Source: Tenuifilum sp. 4138str (lineage in GTDB: Bacteria > Bacteroidota > Bacteroidia > Bacteroidales > Tenuifilaceae). From it: DNA of 64,000 nucleotides. Shown one piece after another: positions 1 through 8,941 of this stretch. Below the pieces are notes generated by a model. The model was not told where the DNA came from. It saw nothing but the letters and a program-made list of their open reading frames with translations, and searched no databases. The stretch lies in NCBI RefSeq assembly GCF_041102575.1, contig NZ_JBGCUE010000003.1, positions 124,001 through 188,000 on the forward strand, read 5' to 3'. Numbering within the stretch: the first letter of the stretch is position 1; the number at the start of each line of letters is the position of its first letter. A program made the position numbers and the translations under genes.

Positions 1-559
1 TTGCAACCCTAAAGTTTGCTTTGCCAATAGCATCAATATCAACGTATTTAAGGTTGATAATGTGCTCAATGTGTTCGTCTATGTAGGAATACTCTTCGTT
101 GGTTACGCCAAGGTTGTCGATATCGGCAAATGAAAAGTTTTCGCTATCTGCTATTTCAAGAACTTTTCTGCCATCGGTGTCCGAAAGGAATTCGCCTTTC
201 TCGTTTAGTAGCTTGAGGGCGTTCCACTGACGGGGATTGTGGCTAGCAGTTAGAATAATTCCCCCATCGGTTTTCTCATGTATTACCGCCATTTCAACAG
301 TGGGCGTTGTGGCAAGTCCAAGGTTAAGTATATCTACTCCACATCCCATGAGTGTTCCAACTACCAAATTGTTAACCATCTCGCCTGAAATGCGCGCATC
401 GCGACCTACTACAACCCTGCAACGCTTACCATTATTACGTTGTTTCAACCACTCGGCATATGCCGATATGAACCTGACAATATCAATAGGGGTAAGGTTT
501 TCACCAACTCCACCGCCTATAGTTCCGCGTATTCCTGATATCGATTTAATGAGAGCCAT
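1..559 (-). CDS. glmM: Phosphoglucosamine/phosphohexose mutase, N-terminal part
   Basis: The reverse strand stays open from an ATG at 559 to the window edge, so about 186 N-terminal residues are seen and the rest is missing. The start reads MALIKSISGIRGTIGG, the usual beginning of the alpha-D-phosphohexomutase family. The phosphoserine loop TASHNP is present (near residue 104). Members interconvert hexose 1- and 6-phosphates in the cytosol. Similarity to Bacteroidota proteins annotated GlmM suggests glucosamine-1-phosphate formation for peptidoglycan and LPS. The metal-binding and sugar-binding domains are off the window, so phosphomannomutase activity cannot be excluded. It diverges from the patatin gene across about 170 bases. 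Confidence 0.85.
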   Translation of the reverse strand, partial: MALIKSISGIRGTIGGGVGENLTPIDIVRFISAYAEWLKQRNNGKRCRVVVGRDARISGEMVNNLVVGTLMGCGVDILNLGLATTPTVEMAVIHEKTDGGIILTASHNPRQWNALKLLNEKGEFLSDTDGRKVLEIADSENFSFADIDNLGVTNEEYSYIDEHIEHIINLKYVDIDAIGKANFRVA

Positions 560-731
560 TTTGGTTTGAATTTGTAGCGCAAAGTTAGAAAAATAGTTGT
601 ATGTAGGGGGGATATCTTACCTTACTTGTGTTTTGCTAAAATATGTTATGCTTGCGTTATTTGTTTTGCTTGGTTTTGAAGAGCAGTCAAAAAATAATTA
701 AATTTGGGAATAGCATGTATTTGAGTTAGCC

Positions 732-3032
732 ATGGGCCGATTAAAAGTAATTATTCTGTTAATTCTTCTATTTTCAAATGGGCTTTTTGCCCAAAAGGTG
801 AGCCTGGTTTTAAGCGGTGGCGGAGCAAAGGGGTTAGCCCACATTGGGGTTATTAAAGCTCTGGAGGAAAACGGAATTCCAATCGATAACGTTTCGGGTA
901 CTTCGATGGGTGCCATAATTGGCGGCCTTTATGCCATGGGTTATTCCCCCGATGAGATGGTTGAAAAGTTTAAAACACGCGACTTTTACAACTGGAGCAA
1001 GGGTATAATAGGGGAATCGCTCAAGTACAACATTAACGATTTCTCGTTAACCGATGCCGAAAATCTTAGTGTTGGGCTTATGCTCACATCAAAGGGCATA
1101 AAGCCCAAGGTTGCATCGAGTTTCATCCCCACCGTTGGGATGGATATTGCCTTTGATGAACTTTTTGCTCAGGGTACTGCCGTTTCAGGGGGCGATTTCA
1201 ATAACCTTTTTGTGCCCTTTAGGTGCAACGCCTCCGTTGTGGTTAGTAAAAAAATTGTTTATTTCCGAAATGGCGACTTAGGTAGAAGCATTAGGACTTC
1301 AATGACTTTTCCGCTTTACTTTAAGCCTATTTATGTTGATAGTTTACTACTTTTCGATGGGGGAATCTATAACAACTTCATGTGGCCTGAGGCCTTAAAG
1401 GAGTTTTCGCCCGATTTCATTATTGGTAGCAAGGTGGCTAACGACTCTAAAAGCCCCTCGGACGACGACCCCTTTGAGCAGCTCGAGGCTATGATTGTAG
1501 GTATGACCAACTATGATATTCCCGATTCTATAGGGATTGTTATTGACACCCGATTGTCAAACGTTAGCCTTTTAGATTTTGAAAGGGTTGATGAGATTGT
1601 TGGTTTAGGGTACCAATCTGCAATTAACCTAATGGATAGTATTAAGGCTAAGGTTTACCGTAGGGTCCCCCTCGATAGCCTTACCCATGCCCGCAAAAAG
1701 TTTCGTGAAAAACTTCCACCATTATACATATCGCAAATAAGCGTTTTGGGGTTGAATCCTAAGCAGCAAAAGTATATCGACAAGGTGTTAATAAACAAGT
1801 TCAGCATTATTACCTTTGATAGGTTTAAGGTTAACTACTACCGGTTAATGTCCGATAAAGTGTTTACTCGTCTTCAACCCCAGTTCGTTTACGATAGGAA
1901 TAGCGGACTTTTTGATGTGAAAATGCAAGCCACGCTTAACCGGTACCCCAGTCTTGGTTTAGGTCTGAGCCTTTCATCAGATATTGGCAATGAGGGCTTT
2001 TTTTCCGTTACCCACAACTGGTTAACCAGGACATCGAATACCCTGTACGGCAATATTTATTTCGGAAAATTTCACAGTAGCGCAAGGCTAACAGCCATGA
2101 AAACCTTCCCGTCGCGAATACCAATCTCGCTGGTTTCGACCCTTGTAGCCAACCGTTACGATTACCATAGCGGTAATCCGGTTCCTTTTTTTGAGGATGT
2201 GAAACCTGCCTATGCCATTCAGGAAGAGACCTTTGCCACTATCGCATTGCGCTTTAGCCATACAAGTGCGCTGAACACATCAATGTTTATAACGAGTGGT
2301 GAAAAGCTGGATGAGTATTACCAAACCGAAAACTACTACTCATTCGATATTCCCGATAAAACCCGTTTCCGGTTCTTGAAGGGTGGAATTAGGCTGGAAA
2401 AAAATACCCTGAACCATAAGCAGTATGCCAATCGGGGGCGACATCAGCTAGTATCGTTATCGGGGTACTACGGACACCAAATTCATAAACCCGGTACAAC
2501 TGCCATGCAACTGTCGGAATTTGACGATTATCAATCGTTTATCACTGCATACCTTCACAATGAGAGTTACCATAGGATATTTGGACAGATTTTCTGGCTT
2601 GGCCTTTACCTGGACGGTTACTGGTCGTCGCAACGATTTTTCGATAATTACTGGGCAACAATTCTATCAATGAACCAGTTCTCGCCAACCCCGCATTCGC
2701 GAATATTGTTTTTAAAGGAGCTTCGTTCAAACAAGTATGTTGCTTTGGGTTTATCGCCGATTGTTGATTTTGGCAGTAATGTGAGTTTCCGATTCGATGC
2801 TTTTGTTTATCAGCCTTATAAAGCCATATTGGCCGATAGCAATGGTTTAGCCTACTACGGCGATGCCTTTAAAAGCAGGGAGTATTTGATGTCGGCCTCG
2901 GTAATTTATAATTCTCCGGTAGGCCCAGTAACAATATCGGTATCGCATTACCCCAGAAACAAGGGCAAAAATTTCTTTTTTAATTTGTCGTTTGGATACT
3001 CGTTGTTTAACCCAAGGGTTTTTGATAACTAA
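732..3032 (+). CDS. Patatin-like phospholipase fused to POTRA/BamA-type barrel
   Basis: The 766-residue protein begins with a signal peptide (MGRLKVIILLILLFSNGLFA) followed by a patatin domain. GGGAKG (29-34) forms the oxyanion hole, GTSMG holds nucleophile Ser58, and a DGG near residue 213 supplies the catalytic Asp. After about residue 320 comes a POTRA-like segment, then a C-terminal region rich in alternating strands typical of the Omp85/BamA surface-antigen barrel. The architecture matches the PlpD-like type VD group, in which a periplasmic or secreted lipase is joined to its own outer-membrane pore. Substrate is not predictable. Its last four bases overlap the convergent kinase gene. 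Confidence 0.88.
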   Translation: MGRLKVIILLILLFSNGLFAQKVSLVLSGGGAKGLAHIGVIKALEENGIPIDNVSGTSMGAIIGGLYAMGYSPDEMVEKFKTRDFYNWSKGIIGESLKYNINDFSLTDAENLSVGLMLTSKGIKPKVASSFIPTVGMDIAFDELFAQGTAVSGGDFNNLFVPFRCNASVVVSKKIVYFRNGDLGRSIRTSMTFPLYFKPIYVDSLLLFDGGIYNNFMWPEALKEFSPDFIIGSKVANDSKSPSDDDPFEQLEAMIVGMTNYDIPDSIGIVIDTRLSNVSLLDFERVDEIVGLGYQSAINLMDSIKAKVYRRVPLDSLTHARKKFREKLPPLYISQISVLGLNPKQQKYIDKVLINKFSIITFDRFKVNYYRLMSDKVFTRLQPQFVYDRNSGLFDVKMQATLNRYPSLGLGLSLSSDIGNEGFFSVTHNWLTRTSNTLYGNIYFGKFHSSARLTAMKTFPSRIPISLVSTLVANRYDYHSGNPVPFFEDVKPAYAIQEETFATIALRFSHTSALNTSMFITSGEKLDEYYQTENYYSFDIPDKTRFRFLKGGIRLEKNTLNHKQYANRGRHQLVSLSGYYGHQIHKPGTTAMQLSEFDDYQSFITAYLHNESYHRIFGQIFWLGLYLDGYWSSQRFFDNYWATILSMNQFSPTPHSRILFLKELRSNKYVALGLSPIVDFGSNVSFRFDAFVYQPYKAILADSNGLAYYGDAFKSREYLMSASVIYNSPVGPVTISVSHYPRNKGKNFFFNLSFGYSLFNPRVFDN

Positions 3033-4819
3033 CGGTTTGCCTCGAGCAGGTTGCGCATTTTCTGGATTAGCACTTCAATCTGGAAAGGTTTGCTGATGTA
3101 ATCGTCCATTCCGGCGGCTAAACATTCTTCCCGGTCGCCCATGAGTGCATTAGCAGTTATGGCAATAATAGGGGTGTGCGAGTTTGTGCTTGCCTCAATT
3201 TCCCGAATCTTTTTAGCTGCCGTGTAGCCATTCATGATTGGCATTTGAACATCCATCAGTATGATATCGTACTTGCTGGTCCCAAATTTATCCAATGCCT
3301 CTTTGCCGTTTACTGCTACATCAATATTTTTAACCAGCTTTTTAAGGCTAAGTAATACAATCTTCTGGTTAATTAGGTTGTCCTCAACCAGCAAAACATT
3401 AGCGTTTTCTAAGCTTACATCCGATGTGGGCAACTTCTCAGCCTTGCTAATTTCAGAAGTTACGGGTACGGTTTCATCAACACCTTTCCCCTTGCCCTCA
3501 GGTTGTTGGATTTCTTCTTTTAGCGATGTGGGAACTTTAAGTAGCCTGATGTTGAAGTTTATTTGTGATTCCTGCGATGTTAGCTTAACATTTAGTTTGC
3601 CCCCATTTTCACGAATAAGCTTGGCTGCAATTTTTAGGTCGAGCATCTCAATAAATACCTGGTTACTCAGTGCGGTTGAGCTATCGGCTAGGGTAGTTGA
3701 CGATACACCATCGGCATGGTGCAGGAGTAATGGGGTGTTTGTTTTGATTTCAGTATAAATGTCAATTCCATCGCCGGCTTCCTGCATTTTATTGATCTTA
3801 ATATCAAGTATTACCTTTTGGCTACTTTTGTTTTTAATGATACTCTCCACAATGTTTAGGAAAATCTGCTTTAGCTTAACGGGGTCGCCAAGTAGGTTTT
3901 TGGGAAGGCGCTCGTCATACTTAAAGGAAAAACTAACAGTGCCCGATTGGGTTGAAAAGAGGCGGAATGTGTTGTTTACCGTATTTTGAAGGTCGAATGG
4001 CACGAGTACATCGGAGTCTTTTGGCATCTCGCTTATGGATAGGTCAATCATACTGTTCAGGGTGCTCATAAGGTTATTTGATGAAGCTTGAATGGTATCA
4101 ATCATATCCTTGAGCTTCTCTTCCTGAATTTGGTTTGACAGTATGTTTGAAATTATGACAATGTTATTGAGCGGTGTTCTTATGTCGTGCGAAAGCTTGG
4201 CAAGATTCTCGGTTCGTTTTTTTATGTCATTTTGAAGTTCAATGCTTTTTCTTTCCAACTCTTGTAATTGTTTAGTTCTGATGAACCAAAGCAGCGATAG
4301 AGCGGTTAGGTAAACAATAAATCCAACGCTAATGAAATAACGGTTTTCATAAAAAATATTTTCGTTGGGTAAGCCAATAAAAGGTAGGATAAAAAGAACT
4401 ATGGTGAGTAATGCTGTAAATACTACAAGTATCACCGATGCTTTATTGAATGTAGTAGAGCTAAAAAACATCAGGGGTAATAACATTGTAACTGCAAGCA
4501 GCATAAGGTTGTTTGAACCCAGAAGTATATTAACCAAAATTCCTATAGCAAAAATGTAAGAAATGCCAAGCCCAATACTGCCAAAGCGGTTTGAGCGGTA
4601 AAGCATAAAAAGTAAAACCAGAGCTACGAAAAATGTAGAAAAATTAAGGATTGAAACAGGTATAGATGATTTAAGCGATGCAATGGCTAGGATTATGAAA
4701 ATGAGCAGTGAAGGAATAGCAATAAGGTTAAGCTGTATAATCTTATCGGCAAAATCTTTCGATTTGTTTGTTTCAACACCAAACGATAAAACCTCTATGA
4801 GTTTATTGGCTATTTTCAT
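3029..4819 (-). CDS. Membrane hybrid histidine kinase/response regulator with degenerate ATPase domain
   Basis: The protein has 596 residues. About six hydrophobic segments fill residues 30-180, followed by a short coiled linker. A HisKA motif LSHDIRTPLNN places the phospho-acceptor at His211. The following region is CA-like (GDPVKLKQIFLN, 311-322), but the expected DxGxG and GTGLGL nucleotide boxes are absent: around 355-395 the sequence reads KTNTPLLLHHAD and QVFIEMLDLKIA. The C-terminal receiver (474-592) is intact, with LMDVQMPIMNG (Asp523) and SKPF (Lys). Either it cannot autophosphorylate and acts as a relay or scaffold, or it binds ATP unusually. No sensor domain is recognised outside the membrane helices. 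Confidence 0.85.
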   Translation of the reverse strand: MKIANKLIEVLSFGVETNKSKDFADKIIQLNLIAIPSLLIFIILAIASLKSSIPVSILNFSTFFVALVLLFMLYRSNRFGSIGLGISYIFAIGILVNILLGSNNLMLLAVTMLLPLMFFSSTTFNKASVILVVFTALLTIVLFILPFIGLPNENIFYENRYFISVGFIVYLTALSLLWFIRTKQLQELERKSIELQNDIKKRTENLAKLSHDIRTPLNNIVIISNILSNQIQEEKLKDMIDTIQASSNNLMSTLNSMIDLSISEMPKDSDVLVPFDLQNTVNNTFRLFSTQSGTVSFSFKYDERLPKNLLGDPVKLKQIFLNIVESIIKNKSSQKVILDIKINKMQEAGDGIDIYTEIKTNTPLLLHHADGVSSTTLADSSTALSNQVFIEMLDLKIAAKLIRENGGKLNVKLTSQESQINFNIRLLKVPTSLKEEIQQPEGKGKGVDETVPVTSEISKAEKLPTSDVSLENANVLLVEDNLINQKIVLLSLKKLVKNIDVAVNGKEALDKFGTSKYDIILMDVQMPIMNGYTAAKKIREIEASTNSHTPIIAITANALMGDREECLAAGMDDYISKPFQIEVLIQKMRNLLEANR

Positions 4820-4947
4820 CTGAAATGATTTTTCAATTAAATCAACAATCCAAATATAGCAATATTTTGAATTAATAGGCTAATATAATTCAGTTCAAGT
4901 TTTCACAAAAATTCGAAAAGCCAAACTTTGAGAGATTGGTAGCGGTG

Positions 4948-5598
4948 TTAAAAGAACACCTTGTGGATTACGTTTAAAATGGCAAGGCCTCCTAGGGTGA
5001 AAATTACAGCACCCGAAATTTTATTGATCCACCAGAGTTGCTTTAGCCTAAAGTGCCTGCGAAAGTAGTTTACGGTAGATGTAAGTATATACCACCAGAG
5101 AGCACCGCCAAGGAAAACTCCAGCGAGCGCTATTAGGTTCACCCATATACTTTGGTCGTGGCTAATTACTCCCGCTGTGGCAAAAAGGGCTATAAAAAAG
5201 AAAACGGCGAGAGGATTGGAGCCAGTTAGTAGAAGAACCGACATAAAGTCTTCAAGCAAATTGCTCTTTTTGCGTTTGTTCCGTTTAAGCTGCGAAATTG
5301 GATTTGTAGCGAAAATCTTTAAACCAAGTAAAACTACAATAACTCCGCCAATCAGTTCGATAATTGTTTGTCGTTCTTCCAGAAAGCTGATTATGAACGA
5401 AAGGCTAAACCCTGCAATGGCAGCAAAAAGGGTATCGGCAGTGGCTGCGCCTAAACCAGAAAGGAAACCGCTAATTTTACCCTTGTTGATAGTTCGTTGT
5501 ACGCAGATAACCCCAATGGGCCCAAGCGGTATGCTTGCAGCCAATCCTATAATCATTCCTTTGATTAGCAGGGTTAAAAGCATGGTAGTTCCGTTCAT
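4948..5598 (-). CDS. LysE-family amino-acid exporter
   Basis: This 216-residue inner-membrane protein has five to six hydrophobic helices and the family signature near its start, GLAASIPLGPIGVICVQRTI. The conserved TGSNPLAVFFF lies in the second half. LysE/RhtB proteins export amino acids or small metabolites by proton antiport; the substrate cannot be read from sequence. A second in-frame ATG five codons downstream (5583) is an equally good start. A strong -7 hexamer-type element (TATATTTG) ends about ten bases before the first ATG. It is a single-gene unit between the kinase and the aldehyde dehydrogenase. Confidence 0.88.
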   Translation of the reverse strand: MNGTTMLLTLLIKGMIIGLAASIPLGPIGVICVQRTINKGKISGFLSGLGAATADTLFAAIAGFSLSFIISFLEERQTIIELIGGVIVVLLGLKIFATNPISQLKRNKRKKSNLLEDFMSVLLLTGSNPLAVFFFIALFATAGVISHDQSIWVNLIALAGVFLGGALWWYILTSTVNYFRRHFRLKQLWWINKISGAVIFTLGGLAILNVIHKVFF

Positions 5599-5608
5599 AG
5601 ATGCGGTG

Positions 5609-5616
5609 CAAATATA
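5609..5616 (-). promoter_or_regulatory. Bacteroidota -7 element before the LysE gene
   Basis: The reverse strand reads TATATTTG, a perfect TAnnTTTG, followed by C. It ends ten bases before the ATG at 5598, so the leader is very short. No clear TTTG lies 19-21 bases upstream, so only the -7 half is called. Confidence 0.5.
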
Positions 5617-5673
5617 CCAATAATTAGCAAATAACTGACCGTTATGTTTTGGGAATTGAGAAATAGTGTTAAA

Positions 5674-7110
5674 CTAAAGCGTATTTTTTACTAAAAGCCT
5701 TGGCTCAAGCATTTCGAGCATGGCATACTTGACTCCCTCGCGCCCAAAGCCTGAGTTTTTAATTCCACCGTATGGCATATGGTCTACCCTAAAGGTTGGG
5801 ACATCGTTAATAATTACGCCGCCAACACGTAACTCATTGAATGCAAAATTCATTTCATCGAGCTGATTGGTGAAAATGCCTGCCTGCAACCCATATTCCG
5901 ATTGGTTTATGAGGTTTACTGCTTCGTGAAAATTGGTGTAGGGTTCAAGTGTAACAACAGGGCCAAAAACCTCCTGGGCGCAAACCTTCATGCTGCTGGT
6001 GGTGTTGGTAAGAACTGTGGGCGGGAAAAATGAGCCCTGGCGTTTACCCCCGAGCAATAGTCTAGCGCCAGCCTCAACCGCTTCGTTCACCCATTCCTCT
6101 ACTCTAATTGCATTTTCCTCGTCAATCATTGATGAAATGTCGGTGTCGGTGTCCAACGGGTTCCCATTCTTTAGTTTTACAGCGCCTTGTATGAACTTTT
6201 CGGAAAAGGCTGTGAAAACCGATTGATGTACATATATACGCTGGGTGTGAATGCATACCTGACCAGCATAGGCAAAGGCTCCGCTCAGGCACTTGGTAAC
6301 GGCCTGTTCAAGGTTGGCAGATGGAGTTACTATTACACCTGCGTTGCCACCAAGTTCAAGCACCACGCGCTTATGACCAGCCTGGCTTTTCATTTTCCAA
6401 CCAACCTGTGGCGAACCGGTAAAGGATAGTAAGGCAAACCTAGGATCGGTTACCAGCTTGTTACCAACCTCGCGGTTAGTGGGTAGTATAGATAGCGCAC
6501 CCTTGGGAAGCGAAGTGGAACTCACTACCTCTGCAAGTTTTAGTGACGATAGGGGAGTTGAACGGGCTGGCTTTAAAATAATTGGACAACCAGCCGCAAT
6601 AGCGGGTGCTATTTTATGAACGCTAAGGTTCAGGGGGAAATTGAATGGTGCTATACCTGCAATTAGCCCAATAGGAAAGTACTTTACCAGTCCCTCTTTG
6701 CCTTTCCCTTGCGGTGTCCAATCGATACGTATGAGCTCTGCAGGCGGCCTTTTGGCTTCTTCGGCTGCAATAATAAATGTTTGTATAGCCCTGTCAATTT
6801 CACCATAGGCAAGTTTAATGGGTTTACAAGCCTCCAAGGCTAGTGTTTTAGCAAAATCATCGCGCTTTCCCTTTATCCCATGAGCAATTTGCATTAAAAT
6901 CTCGTATTTTTCATAGGCAGCCAACTCAGCCATTGGGCGCTCCGCTTGCTGTGCAAGCAGTATTGCCTGTTCAAGTTCTTTCTCTCCTGCAAGATGAACC
7001 TTGGCAATGGGAGAATTGTCCCAAGGACAATGAACTTGGTAAGTCTCATTTGTGGAAATGAATTCACCCCCAATGTATGGGAATATTTCGGGTAAAGCCA
7101 TAGCTAGCAA
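5674..7110 (-). CDS. NAD(P)-dependent aldehyde dehydrogenase
   Basis: The 478-residue length is normal for the ALDH superfamily. The Rossmann-fold signature FNFPLNLSVHKIAPAIAAGCPIILKPA, the general-base segment ELGGNAGVIV and the nucleophile segment GQVCIHTQ (Cys) are all present, as is EVFGPVV near the C terminus. It oxidises an aldehyde to the acid in the cytosol. It resembles the lactaldehyde/GAPN-like branch more than betaine or succinate-semialdehyde enzymes, but the substrate is inferred weakly. The annotated start gives MLAMALPEIF; the internal Met at residue 4 is as plausible. It diverges from lnt across about 90 bases. Confidence 0.9.
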   Translation of the reverse strand: MLAMALPEIFPYIGGEFISTNETYQVHCPWDNSPIAKVHLAGEKELEQAILLAQQAERPMAELAAYEKYEILMQIAHGIKGKRDDFAKTLALEACKPIKLAYGEIDRAIQTFIIAAEEAKRPPAELIRIDWTPQGKGKEGLVKYFPIGLIAGIAPFNFPLNLSVHKIAPAIAAGCPIILKPARSTPLSSLKLAEVVSSTSLPKGALSILPTNREVGNKLVTDPRFALLSFTGSPQVGWKMKSQAGHKRVVLELGGNAGVIVTPSANLEQAVTKCLSGAFAYAGQVCIHTQRIYVHQSVFTAFSEKFIQGAVKLKNGNPLDTDTDISSMIDEENAIRVEEWVNEAVEAGARLLLGGKRQGSFFPPTVLTNTTSSMKVCAQEVFGPVVTLEPYTNFHEAVNLINQSEYGLQAGIFTNQLDEMNFAFNELRVGGVIINDVPTFRVDHMPYGGIKNSGFGREGVKYAMLEMLEPRLLVKNTL

Positions 7111-7167
7111 GTTTTAAATTTCACCCAAAAATAGCTTTAAATGGATTAGTTCGAACGGCAAATCGTT

Positions 7168-7175
7168 TATCTTTA
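7168..7175 (+). promoter_or_regulatory. Probable -7 element that decides the lnt start
   Basis: TATCTTTA matches TAnnTTTG in all but the last base. Transcription would begin near 7180, so the first in-frame ATG at 7179 would lie at or before the transcript start. This favours the ATG at 7203 as the true lnt start. Confidence 0.4.
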
Positions 7176-7202
7176 CACATGGTTTTTAAAACAACATCCA
7201 CC

Positions 7203-8825
7203 ATGCAGCTAAAAAATCTGTTTAAATCCAATTTATTTCTGATGTTTCTTTCGGGGTTGCTTTTAGCGCTCCCATGGTATGAGGGTTTACCCAGCTACAC
7301 CATTTTTTTTGCGTTTGTTCCCCTCTTTGTGTCATACTATAGGCTGGTTGAGCAAAAAGCTGGTTTTTGGAAAATATTTAGGTATGTATACCTCTCTTTT
7401 TTCACCTGGAATATTTTAGCTACATGGTGGATATATAATGCTACTGCAATTGGAGCCGTGTTGGCTGTTTTCATTACTGCTATGCTAATGACCACTGTTT
7501 TCAGTATTTACCATTTCATTCATATAAATACGAGTAAAACCATTGGTGCTTTTGCGTTTATAACTCTTTGGATTGCCTGGGAGCAGTTTTTTCATAATTC
7601 CGAAATAACCTGGCCATGGCTAACCCTTGGCAATAGCTTAGGTAATCATCCTATGGTAATCCAGTGGTACGAGTACACAGGTGTGTTGGGCGGTTCCCTT
7701 TGGATTTTAGTGGTTAACTTTTTTATTCTTTCACAGATAACCGCTTATCGCGACAGAATTTATGGTCGCATTGCATGGTTCTTTTCCGATGTTCTGCTCT
7801 TTTTTACAATCCCCTTTGCTCTGTCGCTTTACATCTACTTTAACCACGAGGAGAAGGGCGAAAAAGTGAATGTGCTCATTGTTCAACCCAACATTGATCC
7901 CTACAACGAAAAGTTTAGCGGGTTAACTAATGAGCAGCAAATGGATATCATGCTTAATCTTGCTGAAGAGAACATTGACAGTACCATTCGCTATGTGGTA
8001 TGCCCTGAAACGGCCATCGACGACCGTATTTGGGAGCATCAGCTGGCGGATAACGAGAGTGTAAAAAGGCTGAAAGCCTTTGTTGATAGGCATCCCAGGG
8101 TGATGTGGATAACCGGTTTGGTATCTCTCAAACTATATGAGCCGAACGAGCCATTATCGCATACTGCACGAAAGCTGCCTTACGATGAAAGATACTACTA
8201 CGATAGGTATAACTCAGCCATTCAGGTCGACACTTTGTTCAATTTGCCCATTTATCACAAATCGAAGTTAGTGGTTGGGGTTGAGATGATGCCCTACCCG
8301 CAATACCTTAAGTTTCTTGAGAAACTTTCAATCGATTTAGGTGGGATTACCGGGAGTTTAGGCACCCAGCCCTATAGAGGTGTTTTCCGTTCAACCGATG
8401 GCAAGTGTGGCGTAGGGCCGATAATCTGCTACGAATCGGTTTTTGGGGAGTATGTGGCAGGTTATGTGCAAAATGGGGCAAACCTACTCTTTGTGATTAC
8501 AAACGATGGTTGGTGGGGCGATACACCGGGCTACAGGCAACACTTATCGTTCTCTCGCATTCGCGCAATTGAGATGCGCCGTTCAATAGCCCGTTCAGCC
8601 AATACCGGTATATCGGCCATCATAAACCAGCGCGGCGAGGTTGTTGATTCCCTTGGCTGGTGGAAGCGGGGAGTAATAAAGGGTTCCGTATATGCCAATA
8701 ATGATTCAACCTACTATTCCCGTCATGGCGATTATATAGGAAATATATCAGCGTTTATGGCTTTGCTCTCGTTTGCCTACGGTATTTCAAGGTTCCTGAT
8801 GCGAAGGAAGGAACAGGAGTTGTAA
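7203..8825 (+). CDS. lnt: Apolipoprotein N-acyltransferase
   Basis: The enzyme adds the third acyl chain to the N-terminal Cys of lipoproteins in the inner membrane. The N-terminal third is a set of hydrophobic helices (WYEGLPSYTIFFAFVPLFVS and following). The C-terminal half is a nitrilase-fold domain: CPETAIDD carries the expected Glu, the region from Lys (HKSKLVVGVEMMP) supplies the catalytic Lys, and GPIICYESVFGE holds the catalytic Cys. FVITNDGWWGDTPG and RSIARSANTGISA are family signatures. An upstream ATG at 7179 would add eight residues, but a likely -7 element ends at 7175, so 7203 is preferred. The protein is 540 residues from this start. It fits the abundance of lipoproteins in the window. 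Confidence 0.93.
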   Translation: MQLKNLFKSNLFLMFLSGLLLALPWYEGLPSYTIFFAFVPLFVSYYRLVEQKAGFWKIFRYVYLSFFTWNILATWWIYNATAIGAVLAVFITAMLMTTVFSIYHFIHINTSKTIGAFAFITLWIAWEQFFHNSEITWPWLTLGNSLGNHPMVIQWYEYTGVLGGSLWILVVNFFILSQITAYRDRIYGRIAWFFSDVLLFFTIPFALSLYIYFNHEEKGEKVNVLIVQPNIDPYNEKFSGLTNEQQMDIMLNLAEENIDSTIRYVVCPETAIDDRIWEHQLADNESVKRLKAFVDRHPRVMWITGLVSLKLYEPNEPLSHTARKLPYDERYYYDRYNSAIQVDTLFNLPIYHKSKLVVGVEMMPYPQYLKFLEKLSIDLGGITGSLGTQPYRGVFRSTDGKCGVGPIICYESVFGEYVAGYVQNGANLLFVITNDGWWGDTPGYRQHLSFSRIRAIEMRRSIARSANTGISAIINQRGEVVDSLGWWKRGVIKGSVYANNDSTYYSRHGDYIGNISAFMALLSFAYGISRFLMRRKEQEL

Positions 8826-8897
8826 TAAAGGGCAAACTATATTACTTAGGCCAAAGGGGGAAATATTCCCGAGGTACAAAATGGCTAAAATTTGTGA

Positions 8898-8918
8898 CAG
8901 CCCATCAAGCCTGGGCTA
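8898..8918. terminator. Possible weak hairpin between convergent lnt and gatD
   Basis: AGCCCA and TGGGCT (8899-8904 and 8912-8917) can pair around a seven-base loop in the 116-base gap between two convergent genes. There is no clear T run on either side, so termination is only suggested by position. Confidence 0.25.
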
Positions 8919-8941
8919 TTGTGTATTAATCATAACCTTGC

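Noticed and set aside
237..569. Forward open frame of 110 codons at the left edge
   Set aside because: It is the antisense shadow of glmM, whose reverse frame carries the phosphoserine motif.
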